DNA of 64,000 bases from Candidatus Saccharimonadota bacterium (GTDB taxonomy: Bacteria > Patescibacteriota > Saccharimonadia > Saccharimonadales > Saccharimonadaceae), in NCBI GenBank assembly GCA_030537075.1, contig JAUNOS010000003.1, positions 62,001 to 126,000 of the forward strand. The letters are read 5' to 3'. The position numbers and the translations under genes are program-made. Below are positions 55,175 through 63,872 of this stretch, one piece after another (the stretch's first letter is position 1; the number at the start of each line of letters is the position of its first letter). The notes beneath the pieces are model-generated. The model did no database searches. It was not told where the DNA came from and worked only from the letters and a program-made list of their open reading frames with translations.

Positions 55175-55879
55175 CTATGGCAAGTCGATCTTCCGCCACT
55201 CACCGCGCCGTATATCACCCAGCGAATAATTGCCAAAATCAGTGCGGTGCAGTTTTTTCACGGTGTAGCCGAGTGCGGCGAAGGTGCGGCGGATTTGGCG
55301 GTTGCGGCCTTCGCTCATCTGGACGATCCAGCGCCGTTCGTCGCCGTCGTGCTGGCGTTCCAGGCCGAGGCGACTGATGCCGTCGGGCAGATTGATACCA
55401 AAATCGCTGATCATCTGGCGGTGCAGCGGCTGCAGGTCGGCGTCCAGCGTCACCAGGTAGCGCTTGGTTTTCGCGAACGACGGATGGGTCATCTGGTGGG
55501 CAAAATCGCCGTCATTCGTCAGTAAAATGAGCCCAGAGCTGTCCTTGTCCAGACGCCCGACGGGCTTGAGATGATGTAGCTCGGGCGGCAAGAGCATGTA
55601 AATGGTCGGCACCCCGCCCTGCGAGGCGCGCGAGCAAAGGTAGCCGGTCGGCTTATGCAGTAGGATGAGTTGATGGTGCTGGGGTGCAATGACTTGTCCG
55701 CTATGGCGCACGGTATCGTCAGCCGCCAGATGCTGTCCCAGATGAGCCGGCGCGTCGTTCACGGTAATCTTCCCTGCTGCTATCAATTCATCCGCTGCCC
55801 GGCGCGACACACCGAGTGACAGGGCCACGAATTTATTGAGGCGGTGTGGCGTGGCTGATGAGGGTGTGGTGCTAGACAT
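55175..55879 (-). CDS. RsuA/RluB-family pseudouridine synthase
   Basis: 234 aa from ATG 55879, which overlaps the stop of the upstream response-regulator gene (ATGTCTAG). The N-terminal S4 RNA-binding domain (LNKFVALSLGVSRRAADELI) is followed by the catalytic domain with GRLDKDSSGLILLTNDG (catalytic Asp) and EGRNRQIRRTFAALG. It modifies a uridine in rRNA; whether 16S (RsuA) or 23S (RluB/E/F) is not clear. Confidence 0.9.
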   Translation of the reverse strand: MSSTTPSSATPHRLNKFVALSLGVSRRAADELIAAGKITVNDAPAHLGQHLAADDTVRHSGQVIAPQHHQLILLHKPTGYLCSRASQGGVPTIYMLLPPELHHLKPVGRLDKDSSGLILLTNDGDFAHQMTHPSFAKTKRYLVTLDADLQPLHRQMISDFGINLPDGISRLGLERQHDGDERRWIVQMSEGRNRQIRRTFAALGYTVKKLHRTDFGNYSLGDIRRGEWRKIDLP

Positions 55880-56855
55880 GGGAGCTTTGGATCGGAAAGG
55901 CATTGGCTGGTGGCTGAGGACTTGGCGGTGCGGTTGGCATCGGCGCGACTTGCGGCATCGGCGCATTGTCAAGTGACGCCGGTGCGACCTCTGGGGTCGG
56001 GGCTGGTTGTGGCGGTACTACGCTTGGCTGGGGCCCTGGTGCAGGTGCAGGCGTGACCGGCATGGCGGTGAGTTCTGGCATCGCAGCAGCTGGCTGTGGC
56101 GGCTGCGGTATAGCAGGTGGCTCTAGCGCGGTGGTTGGGGTGGTCACCTCTGGTGCTGGCTGCGTTACTACGGGTGTTGGCCGGGTAGCCATGCCATGCA
56201 GCTCCTGCTCGATCATCTGTGTCAGATCAGGCTGCGCGCCAGCTTCTATGGGGCTGAGAGGGTGAATGACTCGCTCGCCGAGGTTGCTAGGGCGCGGTGC
56301 TGACGAAGAAAACGGCGCGGTCGGTCGTGGCAAGCTGGCGGCGGGCGTCGGCTGGGTAGCGGATGGTACTGTTGGCGGAGCGACGGGTTGCGGCATCGGC
56401 GGCATCATGCCTGGCTGCGCTACTGCGGGCTGTGGTGATAGTTCGTCCACGGTCGGGCGACTCGCTGGTTGCGGCACCATCTGTGGCAGGTCGTCGAGGA
56501 CTTCGTGAACCGTTCGCACCACATCCTCGATACCAACCTGTGATTTCACGAGATAGCGGTCGGCGCCGAGCTGTTCGCCGCGCTGGCGCTGGTCTTCCGA
56601 GGAAAGCGCTGTCATCATGATGACTTTCACGTCTTTGGTCTCGGTGGTCGAGCGCAAGATGTCCAGCATGTCAAAGCCGGAAATTTTTGGCATCATCACG
56701 TCGCTGACGATGAGGGCCGGGCGTTCTTTGATTGCCATTGCCAATGCTTCTTCACCGTCGCCCGCCGAAACGATGTCGTAGCCCTCGGCCAAGAGTCGAA
56801 CGCCGTAGATCTCGCGCAGGCTCTTGTCGTCTTCTACTAGTAAAATCTTTGCCAT
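55872..56855 (-). CDS. Response regulator with long Pro/Ala/Gln-rich tail
   Basis: 327 aa. REC domain at 1-122 with D9/D10, phospho-acceptor D52 (LIVSDVMMP) and Lys in RYLVKSQV. Residues about 125-327 are low-complexity, dominated by P, A, Q, T and V, with one short charged island (LTQMIEQELHGM). No DNA-binding domain. It has an SD (AGGAGG) and minus -10 TATAGT. The kinase gene upstream (56909-58618) carries a similar Pro/Gln tail, so both partners may use these tails to co-localise. Confidence 0.88.
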   Translation of the reverse strand: MAKILLVEDDKSLREIYGVRLLAEGYDIVSAGDGEEALAMAIKERPALIVSDVMMPKISGFDMLDILRSTTETKDVKVIMMTALSSEDQRQRGEQLGADRYLVKSQVGIEDVVRTVHEVLDDLPQMVPQPASRPTVDELSPQPAVAQPGMMPPMPQPVAPPTVPSATQPTPAASLPRPTAPFSSSAPRPSNLGERVIHPLSPIEAGAQPDLTQMIEQELHGMATRPTPVVTQPAPEVTTPTTALEPPAIPQPPQPAAAMPELTAMPVTPAPAPGPQPSVVPPQPAPTPEVAPASLDNAPMPQVAPMPTAPPSPQPPANAFPIQSSHV

Positions 56856-56908
56856 AACTACCTCCTACTATACAAAAGTTTGGCGAAAAAGACCATAGCG
56901 CTTATGGT

Positions 56909-58618
56909 TTAGGTGCGTGGCGGGATGGTCAAGTTGGCTGAGCGACTGGCTGGCTGCGACTGGACAAGTTGCTGTGGTGGTGGCGTGATGGGCGTCTGCT
57001 GAGGGACTGCGGGCTGCGGCTGAGGAAAGGTTTCTGGCGCGGGCTGCGGCTGGGCGGCAGACAGTGCGGCGACATGCTGCTCGATATCTGCCAGACTCAT
57101 GGTCGCGAGGTTTGGCTGGGCTGGGGCGACAGGCTGTGGCGGCGCTATAGCTGGTGCAGGCGTGGCGATATCAGGGGTGGTGGGCGCTACCTCTGGGGTT
57201 GGCGCGATGATTGGTGCAACGTCGGCGGGTTGTAGTGCGACAGCGTCTGTACTACGCGTGCGTGGAATTTCTAAGAAGAAGGTGCTGCCTTGCCGGTATT
57301 CGCTTTCCACCCAGAGGCGGCCTGACATATGCTCAGCCAAACGGCGACTGAGGTAGAGCCCGAGACCAGTGCCACCGATTTCGCGGGTGTCAGAATTGTC
57401 CACCCGATAAAATTTTTGGAATAAGTGCGAGATATCTTCGGCGGGGATGCCGATACCGCTGTCTTGGACGCTGATGGTGATGACGGCGTCGTCGCCGGTG
57501 ACGTCAACGGCCACCTGCCCCTTGGGGGTGTACTTGATGGCATTCTCTATGAGGTTAGCGGTTACTTCGCGTAGGTGGTCGGGGTCAACGTGGACATAAA
57601 AAACGGGCTGGACGGTGCGTTCGGAATTTTGCAATTCGGCATTAGTGGCGGGACGGTAGACGTACTCCAGGCCTTTTTCCTGAGCTTTCGGCGCCAGACC
57701 TTCAAAGATGGTGCCGACGAATTCAACGACATTGATAAGTCGCGGCTCGGTCTTGAGGCGGCCGTCCTCTGCCCGGCTGACGTCGAGGAGGTCTTGAAAG
57801 AGGCGGCCCAGGTGCTGGGCGGATTCGTGCGCCTTGGTGATAAAATCACGCGCTTTCTCGTCAATCTGCGCCGTCGCCGGGTTCAGTGCTAGGCCCAAGT
57901 AGCCCTCGATGGCGGCGACTGGGGTGCGCATTTCGTGACTAGCAGTGGAGATGAATTCAGCCTGCTGACGCTCCTCGGCTTTTTCCTTGGTGATGTCGCG
58001 AAATACCACGATGATACCCTCCCCGTTCTTACCGACTGGCGAGGCGACGATGGAGACCATGAGATGCTTGTCTGAGCTAGTCTTGAGGAGTAATTTGTCG
58101 GTGTGGGCTGGCTGGTTGGTCCTGAGCGCCTGAGCGACGGGGTTGTCGATATCGGCGGTATCGCGGCCATCGGCGCCGATGAGCTTGATGACACTTTGCC
58201 ACTTGAGACCCAGTGCATCACCCTGGTTCCAGCCGATGATGCGCTGAGCGGATGGATTGATAAGGTCGATAATTCCCTCGCGCGAAATGGCCAGCACACC
58301 GTCGTCGATGGTGTTGATGACGACGTCAGATTTGCCTTCGACGGCGGAGAGTTTGTGCTTGAGGTCGATGAGTGTGCGCTGGCGCCTCGGCGGCCACAGA
58401 TGGAGAATGCCCATGGCGACGGCGGTGAGGGCGCTCAGGCCGGCGACAAGGTCGCTGATGGACTCGCCGATGGAAAGCCGGTAATTGGCGGGGGTAAAGC
58501 GCGCCCAGGCGTACAAGAGAAGGATGGCGACACTGGCAAGCAGGACTGCTCTACACAGCCGCTTGAACCAAACCTGAGAAATGTGCCCCTTTCGAGGTAG
58601 TGCGCCCCCCTGACTCAT
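56909..58618 (-). CDS. Sensor histidine kinase with PAS domain and Pro-rich tail
   Basis: 569 aa from ATG 58618; a CATAAT box lies 7 nt upstream. Two TM helices (about 22-40 and 55-75) with a very short outside loop are followed by a PAS domain (about 95-212, INTIDDGVLAISREGIIDLIN), HisKA with H228 (FISTASHEMRTPV), and HATPase_c with N-box NLIENAIKYTP, G1 DSGIGIP and G2 GTGLGLYL. The last about 100 residues are Pro/Ala/Gln-rich. Cognate of the receiver at 55872. Confidence 0.92.
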   Translation of the reverse strand: MSQGGALPRKGHISQVWFKRLCRAVLLASVAILLLYAWARFTPANYRLSIGESISDLVAGLSALTAVAMGILHLWPPRRQRTLIDLKHKLSAVEGKSDVVINTIDDGVLAISREGIIDLINPSAQRIIGWNQGDALGLKWQSVIKLIGADGRDTADIDNPVAQALRTNQPAHTDKLLLKTSSDKHLMVSIVASPVGKNGEGIIVVFRDITKEKAEERQQAEFISTASHEMRTPVAAIEGYLGLALNPATAQIDEKARDFITKAHESAQHLGRLFQDLLDVSRAEDGRLKTEPRLINVVEFVGTIFEGLAPKAQEKGLEYVYRPATNAELQNSERTVQPVFYVHVDPDHLREVTANLIENAIKYTPKGQVAVDVTGDDAVITISVQDSGIGIPAEDISHLFQKFYRVDNSDTREIGGTGLGLYLSRRLAEHMSGRLWVESEYRQGSTFFLEIPRTRSTDAVALQPADVAPIIAPTPEVAPTTPDIATPAPAIAPPQPVAPAQPNLATMSLADIEQHVAALSAAQPQPAPETFPQPQPAVPQQTPITPPPQQLVQSQPASRSANLTIPPRT

Positions 58619-58703
58619 GCCTTTTATTATGACGGGTGGGGGTAAAAAGCGCAAGGGGGATGGGTTGGTGGGAGTGTGGAGTGATATACGATATAGTAAG
58701 AGT

Positions 58704-59210
58704 ATGGCGCGATACAATATGGCGAAGGTGATAACGGTAGTCTGTATTTTTTCGACCATCATTCTTTTTGTCTTGGCGCAGACTGGTAGGCTGGCCGAGC
58801 TTTTTTCGCCAGCTATTGCTTATACCTTATACATCGGTAATTTTGCCTGCCTCGTGGCGAGCCTTATATTTTTCATTTGGCAGAAAGCTCACAGGGACAT
58901 GCCTCGCCGACGGGAGCGTGAGGCGCTGGAAACGTATGCGCGGCTGGCTGATGAAGGCGCACTGCAGAGTCGTGCGAGTGACGCTATGACCATCGATGCG
59001 GAGGTGTTTTGGCGGTTGCAGCAATATGGTGATACGGTGACCATCTCGGTGGCAAAGATGAATCCGCTCCGTGTGCCTCAGGTGGGAACCCGAGCGATGG
59101 TTGCGCCACTGGGCAATCCAGATAATACTGTGGTCGTGAAGGTAGTGAAGCGCGAAGGAGAGCTGATGACCATATCCCCTGTCAGTGACGCGCCGCGAGC
59201 TCGGCGCTAG
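58704..59210 (+). CDS. Two-TM membrane protein with NfeD-like end
   Basis: 168 aa from ATG 58704, set by TATAGT (58692-58697) exactly 6 nt upstream. TM helices at about 7-25 and 34-55 precede a charged cytoplasmic helix and a small beta-rich C-terminal domain (TVTISVAKMNPLRVPQVGTRAMVAPLG) that resembles an OB/NfeD-type fold only in layout. Function unknown. Confidence 0.6.
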   Translation: MARYNMAKVITVVCIFSTIILFVLAQTGRLAELFSPAIAYTLYIGNFACLVASLIFFIWQKAHRDMPRRREREALETYARLADEGALQSRASDAMTIDAEVFWRLQQYGDTVTISVAKMNPLRVPQVGTRAMVAPLGNPDNTVVVKVVKREGELMTISPVSDAPRARR

Positions 59211-59246
59211 ACTTTGCGGCGAAGATATGCTAATATGGAAGGAGCT

Positions 59247-59321
59247 GGCCTCATCGTCTAACGGTTAGGACACAAGGTTCTCATCCTTGCAATCGGGGTT
59301 CGATTCCCCGTGAGGTCACCA
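59247..59321 (+). tRNA. tRNA-Glu (anticodon CTC)
   Basis: 75 nt with a complete cloverleaf: acceptor GGCCTCA/TGAGGTC (one G-U), D-arm with GG, anticodon stem CAAGG/CCTTG and loop TTCTCAT (anticodon CTC at 59280-59282), T-arm GGGGTTCGATTCCCC, discriminator A and an encoded CCA. It reads GAG. A terminator follows directly. Confidence 0.97.
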
Positions 59322-59335
59322 GATTTTGTGAAGGG

Positions 59336-59366
59336 AGACTCGCCTGTATGTGGGCGAGTCTTTTTA
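59336..59366 (+). terminator. Terminator after tRNA-Glu
   Basis: Perfect 9-bp stem (59336-59344 with 59353-59361), 8-nt loop and TTTTT. Confidence 0.9.
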
Positions 59367-59375
59367 TCGCTTGAG

Positions 59376-59753
59376 CTACTCCCCGAGTGCCTCGATGGCT
59401 TCGATGAGTTTGCGCGGGGTGATATCGGCCTTGATGAGGTAGCCGTCGACGCGCTGGAGGATGCTGGACTTGGCTTTGTCGTCTTGTTCGAAATTGGTCA
59501 TAATGAGGATCTTGCTATGTGGCACTAAGTCGGTATCGTGGGTACGCAAGGCGTTTAGAATTTCATCACCGCGCTGCTCGGGAAGCATCAGGTCGAGAAT
59601 GATGAGGTCAAAGGGCTGGTTGCGCGCCATGACCAGGCCGTCATTGCCATCGACCACCCAGGTGACATCATAGCCAGCTTTTTGCAGGCTGCGCACATAC
59701 ATTTCGCCGATAAAACGGTCGTCTTCTACGCATAAAATAGTGTGAATTGGCAT
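59376..59753 (-). CDS. Receiver-only response regulator
   Basis: 125 aa from ATG 59753 with SD GGGAGGG. REC domain: E10/D11/D12, phospho-acceptor D54 (LIILDLMLP), Lys in YLIKAD. No output domain. It follows its likely kinase gene by 20 bp on the same strand. Confidence 0.88.
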   Translation of the reverse strand: MPIHTILCVEDDRFIGEMYVRSLQKAGYDVTWVVDGNDGLVMARNQPFDLIILDLMLPEQRGDEILNALRTHDTDLVPHSKILIMTNFEQDDKAKSSILQRVDGYLIKADITPRKLIEAIEALGE

Positions 59754-59773
59754 GATATATTCCCTCCCTTTGA

Positions 59774-61300
59774 TCATCCTCGATACATCGCGTGATTTTT
59801 AATCCATCCCCCGCCCCGCCGAATGAGTTGTCGGTTCAGCTGGCCGTCTTCCAGTAGCTGGTCTTTGACCGTGGCGTAGATGGGCAAGGTGAAGGAAAAG
59901 ACAGAGCCCTCGTTCTCTTTCGAGCGGGCGGTGATGGTGCCTCCATGGCTTTCGACAAAGGCTTTGCAGAGGTAGAGGCCGATACCAGTGCCGGCGACGG
60001 CTTCGCGGGAGCGGTGGGAGCGGTAAAACTTGTGAAATAAGTTTTTCACGACGTTGGCGGGCATACCGACACCGTTGTCGGTGACGGAAATTTCGATAAA
60101 ATCACCTTTTTGGGCGGCGGCCAATGTGATGGTGCCACCCTCGAAGCTATATTTGATGGCGTTATCGATGAGGTTAGAGATGACCTCGCCGATACTGGAG
60201 CGGTCGGCGGCGACGGTAGGAAGGTCGTCGGGAATGGCAACGGTCAGGAGGCGATGCTGGGTGGAGGCGCGCAGCTGCATGTCGTCGGCGATGGAGGCGT
60301 AGATGTGGTTGACGTGGTCCTCGGCGAGATGGACTTTCAGGTGGTGGCGATCGAACTTGGCAACGTTCAAGATATTGTTAATATAGCCAGAGAGACGGTT
60401 GGCGGACACGGTGAGTCGTGCCAGGAGCTGTGGCTCGTCGCCCTTGAGGCGGCCTGCGAGCTCCTGCTCCAGAACATCAAGGTAACCGCGGATGATGGTG
60501 ATGGGGCCGCGCAGCTCGTGGGCGGCGAAGGAGATGAAGTTGAGGTCTTCTTCCTCTGGAGCGTACTGGTCGGTGCGGTCAAACAGTATGATGATGGTCT
60601 CGCCGGGCGCGCCCTTTTCGTAGGAGGCGACGATGTCAAAGTAACGGGTCTTGGCGAAGCTGCCAGTGTCAGTGGGGATGCGGCGCCAAGTGCGCTCGGC
60701 TTTCAATTTGTCGCTGTCAACGCCCGCTAACCAGTCGGTCAGTGACTCGTCGTCCAGGAAGTCGAGTGCCAGGTAGGTATCACCCTGAGGGGTGCGGCCG
60801 ATGGGGGCGGCCTTGTTGGCTGAGATGATCTGTTTGTGCTCATTCATGATGACGACACCGCAGCTGGTGTGGTTTAGTGCTTGGGCCATCAAGTCAGTAC
60901 TTGTTACGGTAGCGACTCCCTGCTCTGGCGCTGCTGGCGGGTTGTAGATGGCATGAAGGACGGCCTTGAGGCCAGTTCGGGCATGCTGTTTGGCATTTGG
61001 ATGCGGCGGCGTGGTGGTGGTTGGTTCGCCAATTTTATAACTGATGGCGGCCAAGATGTCATAGAGGGCATCACTGGCGGCATAGAGTATGATGAGCGAT
61101 AGGGCACTGCCGGCGACAAAGATTCCACCAAGGATGAGCCAGGTGCTTAGGGAGCTGATGGATGTCAGCCCGCTGAGGATAAGAATGGCGCCAATGATGA
61201 GTGCCAGGAGGAATTGAGAGCCCAGTGCCAAGCTTACCAGCAGTGTTTTGTGGTATTTGAGAAACGTTTTGACGGATGTTGACTGGGGCTCTACTCCCAC
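59774..61300 (-). CDS. Membrane sensor histidine kinase
   Basis: 508 aa from a GTG at 61300 that overlaps the end of the DUF3048 gene by 10 bp. Two TM helices (about 20-43 and 52-76) are followed by a cytoplasmic sensor region with PAS character (about 138-245, GVVIMNEHKQIISANKAA), HisKA with H261 (FISFAAHELRGPI), and HATPase_c with NLIDNAIKYS, DNGVGMP and GTGIGLYLCKAF. Pairs with the receiver at 59376. Confidence 0.92.
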   Translation of the reverse strand: MGVEPQSTSVKTFLKYHKTLLVSLALGSQFLLALIIGAILILSGLTSISSLSTWLILGGIFVAGSALSLIILYAASDALYDILAAISYKIGEPTTTTPPHPNAKQHARTGLKAVLHAIYNPPAAPEQGVATVTSTDLMAQALNHTSCGVVIMNEHKQIISANKAAPIGRTPQGDTYLALDFLDDESLTDWLAGVDSDKLKAERTWRRIPTDTGSFAKTRYFDIVASYEKGAPGETIIILFDRTDQYAPEEEDLNFISFAAHELRGPITIIRGYLDVLEQELAGRLKGDEPQLLARLTVSANRLSGYINNILNVAKFDRHHLKVHLAEDHVNHIYASIADDMQLRASTQHRLLTVAIPDDLPTVAADRSSIGEVISNLIDNAIKYSFEGGTITLAAAQKGDFIEISVTDNGVGMPANVVKNLFHKFYRSHRSREAVAGTGIGLYLCKAFVESHGGTITARSKENEGSVFSFTLPIYATVKDQLLEDGQLNRQLIRRGGGWIKNHAMYRG

Positions 61301-62385
61301 GAAACGCCCCCGCGCCCAGCGACGAAGGCGCCCACCCAGGTCTGGCCACGCACCAGTGGCACGTCCTTCCCGTCCGCATCAAGGAGGCGAAGTGGTGCAG
61401 TCATGCCCTCTTTCTTCCAGGTTGCCTCTTTGGCAGTACCGTTCTGGAAGATGGTCGCTTTGCCTGAGCCGGTGGTCACCAGGTCGTCATAGCCATCAGG
61501 GCCAGGGCGTCGCTCAGTCGTCGTTTCAAGGGCGACGATAACTTTCGGGCTAATCTGCCCATGTTCGCGGTCACGGTGCGGCTGCCCTGCCAGGAAACGT
61601 TGGTAGGTGTTCGAAGCCTTGTCGTAGGTGTAGTGGGTGTTGTAGTTTGCAGAGCTAAAATTGAGCCGAATAGTCGAAGCGGTTGGTGTGTCAGCTGCTT
61701 TTTCGTCGATACGGGCAAAGCTGGTGAAGGTTGACTGGGTGTAGCCCTTAGCAGCATTCAATTGGTCAAGCTTTTCGCCTGAGGTATAGACATTATGCGG
61801 TGCATAACGGTCGCGAGCGCGCCAGTAGGAACCGCCGTTGAAGAATTGGTCGATATCGCGGTGGTTTGCGCGGACTGCCTGGAGTGCATTGTCGCTGCCG
61901 CCGACATGGGCGATGGAGGCCTGGTACGGCGCGCCCCAGCCGAGGTAATAGATGCGGAGGCTACGGACGGGGCCGATCTGACTTGGCTTGTCACCCTGAT
62001 ACACGGCCATAAAGCGCGTGATGCCACCCTCTGCTGGCGCCTCATAAACCACGCCGGCATGCTTCAGGCCTGACTGTGGACGGGCCTCGGGACTGTTCTC
62101 GATCATGACGGCAGTGACGGGCTTTTTGCGCGCCGCGTCGTCGGCGACTTGCTCACCGGTAAGAAGTGAGTAGAATTTTTCATCTGGCTTTTTCTTGAAA
62201 AAGTTGAGCGGATGGTCGCCGCGTGAGCTGATACTGGTGATGGCGACGATAAAGACGCCAGCGATGATAGCGGCGGCCAGCACGAGGATGATGGCCATAA
62301 GGTGCCGCTGACACCAGCCTTTCAGACCTTTTTTCTGAGTGGTTGTTGATAGCTTTGGTGATGGTTTGGGCTTGCGAACGTACAT
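61291..62385 (-). CDS. DUF3048 (YerB-like) membrane-anchored protein
   Basis: 364 aa from ATG 62385, set by TGGTATAAT (hexamer 62397-62392, minus) exactly 6 nt upstream. A basic cytoplasmic N-terminus precedes one TM (about 27-48) and the DUF3048 module: AVMIENSPEARPQSGL, VYEAPAEGGITRFMAVY, IGPVRSLRIYY, then the C-terminal domain with GKATIFQNGTAKEATWKK and QTWVGAF. YerB-type proteins are extracytoplasmic and associated with the envelope; activity is unknown. Confidence 0.9.
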   Translation of the reverse strand: MYVRKPKPSPKLSTTTQKKGLKGWCQRHLMAIILVLAAAIIAGVFIVAITSISSRGDHPLNFFKKKPDEKFYSLLTGEQVADDAARKKPVTAVMIENSPEARPQSGLKHAGVVYEAPAEGGITRFMAVYQGDKPSQIGPVRSLRIYYLGWGAPYQASIAHVGGSDNALQAVRANHRDIDQFFNGGSYWRARDRYAPHNVYTSGEKLDQLNAAKGYTQSTFTSFARIDEKAADTPTASTIRLNFSSANYNTHYTYDKASNTYQRFLAGQPHRDREHGQISPKVIVALETTTERRPGPDGYDDLVTTGSGKATIFQNGTAKEATWKKEGMTAPLRLLDADGKDVPLVRGQTWVGAFVAGRGGVSWE

Positions 62386-62426
62386 GGGTATATTATACCA
62401 CAAGCGGGATGGGCCTGCGGGGCGAT

Positions 62427-63854
62427 CTACAGGTGGCCAAGGGCGGTCTGGAGGCGTACTAGCGCCTGCTTCTTGCCGATGAGTGCTAGCGTGTCATTCA
62501 GCTGCGGGCTAAATGGTGCCCAGGTGGTGGCAATGCGTACCAGGCTAAACAAAATGCCTGGTTTTTGTCCCGTTGTTTCGAGCAATTGGTTCAGTGTCGA
62601 CTGAATGCTGTCTGGGTTCCAGTCATCAAGTTTGGCAAAAGCATCGTGGCTGGCCTGCAGTAGCTGACGTCGCTCATCTGAGGATAGTTTTTTGAGCTGC
62701 TTATTGCCGTCAATCAAGCTCATATCAACCACTGGTTCAGCAAAGAAATAATCGGTCAGCACTGGCAAATCACGCAGGGTTTTCAGACGGTCCTGCGCCA
62801 GCGCCAGTACCTGTCGGCGGTATGCTTCAGGGTGTTTTTTGGCGCTTTCGGGCCAGAAAAATTCTGATCGCTGCAGTAGTTCATCGAGCGGCAGTTCACG
62901 AATAAATTGCCCGTTCATCCACAGCAGGCGCTTTTCATCAAAGCGCGCTCCAGAACGCTGAATGCGGCTAAGGCTGAACTTGGCGACCAATTCATCGTGC
63001 GTAAAGACTTCTTGCTCCGTGCCGTCATTCCACCCCAGTGTGGCGATAAAACTCAGCATAGCCTCTGGCAGATAGCCATCGCGAATATAATCCAGTACAT
63101 CTTTCGCGCCGTCGCGTTTGCCGAGTTTTTTGTTACCCTGCTCATTCATGATGTGCGGCATATGGGCAAAAATCGGCCGCTCCAGCTCGAGCGCCTCGTA
63201 CAGCGCCAGAAAGTTCGGCATACTAGAGATAAATTCCTGGCCGCGAATGACGTGTGTGATCTGCATCTCGGCGTCATCAACGATATGCGCAAAATTGTAT
63301 GTCGGGTAGCCATCTGATTTAATGAGGATAATGTCATCGATCACTTCTGGACTGGTCGTGATGTCGCCCATCACCTCATCGTGATACGAATAACTCTTCG
63401 GTGTTGACTTAAAGCGCAGCGGACGGGTGCCGTCCCAGGCAGGCAGCTCTTCAGGGCGATGATCACGGTAGCGGAAGGCTCGCTTTTCGGCCTGGGCTTG
63501 GTCGCGAAAGGCTTGGATCTGCTCTGGCGTGTACGGGTCGGCATAGGCGAGCCCTTTGTCGATCAGCTTTTGCGCCCACGCGTGGTAGTGGTCCAGGCGT
63601 TCAGACTGGACATAGGGACCAAAATTGCCGCCAACGTCAGGACCTTCATCGTACATGATGCCAATTGCCTTCAGGCTAGAGATCAGATGTTCGCGGCTGC
63701 CTGGCACTTCCCGCTTCTGGTCAGTGTCTTCGAGACGCAGCACAAAGCTACCGCCGGCCTGGCGCGCTACAAGATAGGCAAACAGCGCAGTGCGGATACC
63801 GCCGACATGCAAAAAACCGGTTGGTGATGGAGCAAAACGAGTTCGAATAGTCAT
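62427..63854 (-). CDS. gltX: Glutamate--tRNA ligase
   Basis: 475 aa class I synthetase. HIGH motif variant in RFAPSPTGFLHVGGIRTALF, then LRLEDTDQKRE, YPTYNFAHIVDDAEM, and KLGKRDGA as the KMSKS-equivalent, with a C-terminal anticodon-binding helical domain. TGCTATAAT (hexamer 63866-63861, minus) is 6 nt before the ATG. Whether it also charges tRNA-Gln is not decidable here. Confidence 0.95.
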   Translation of the reverse strand: MTIRTRFAPSPTGFLHVGGIRTALFAYLVARQAGGSFVLRLEDTDQKREVPGSREHLISSLKAIGIMYDEGPDVGGNFGPYVQSERLDHYHAWAQKLIDKGLAYADPYTPEQIQAFRDQAQAEKRAFRYRDHRPEELPAWDGTRPLRFKSTPKSYSYHDEVMGDITTSPEVIDDIILIKSDGYPTYNFAHIVDDAEMQITHVIRGQEFISSMPNFLALYEALELERPIFAHMPHIMNEQGNKKLGKRDGAKDVLDYIRDGYLPEAMLSFIATLGWNDGTEQEVFTHDELVAKFSLSRIQRSGARFDEKRLLWMNGQFIRELPLDELLQRSEFFWPESAKKHPEAYRRQVLALAQDRLKTLRDLPVLTDYFFAEPVVDMSLIDGNKQLKKLSSDERRQLLQASHDAFAKLDDWNPDSIQSTLNQLLETTGQKPGILFSLVRIATTWAPFSPQLNDTLALIGKKQALVRLQTALGHL

Positions 63855-63872
63855 GAGGTGATTATAGCATAA

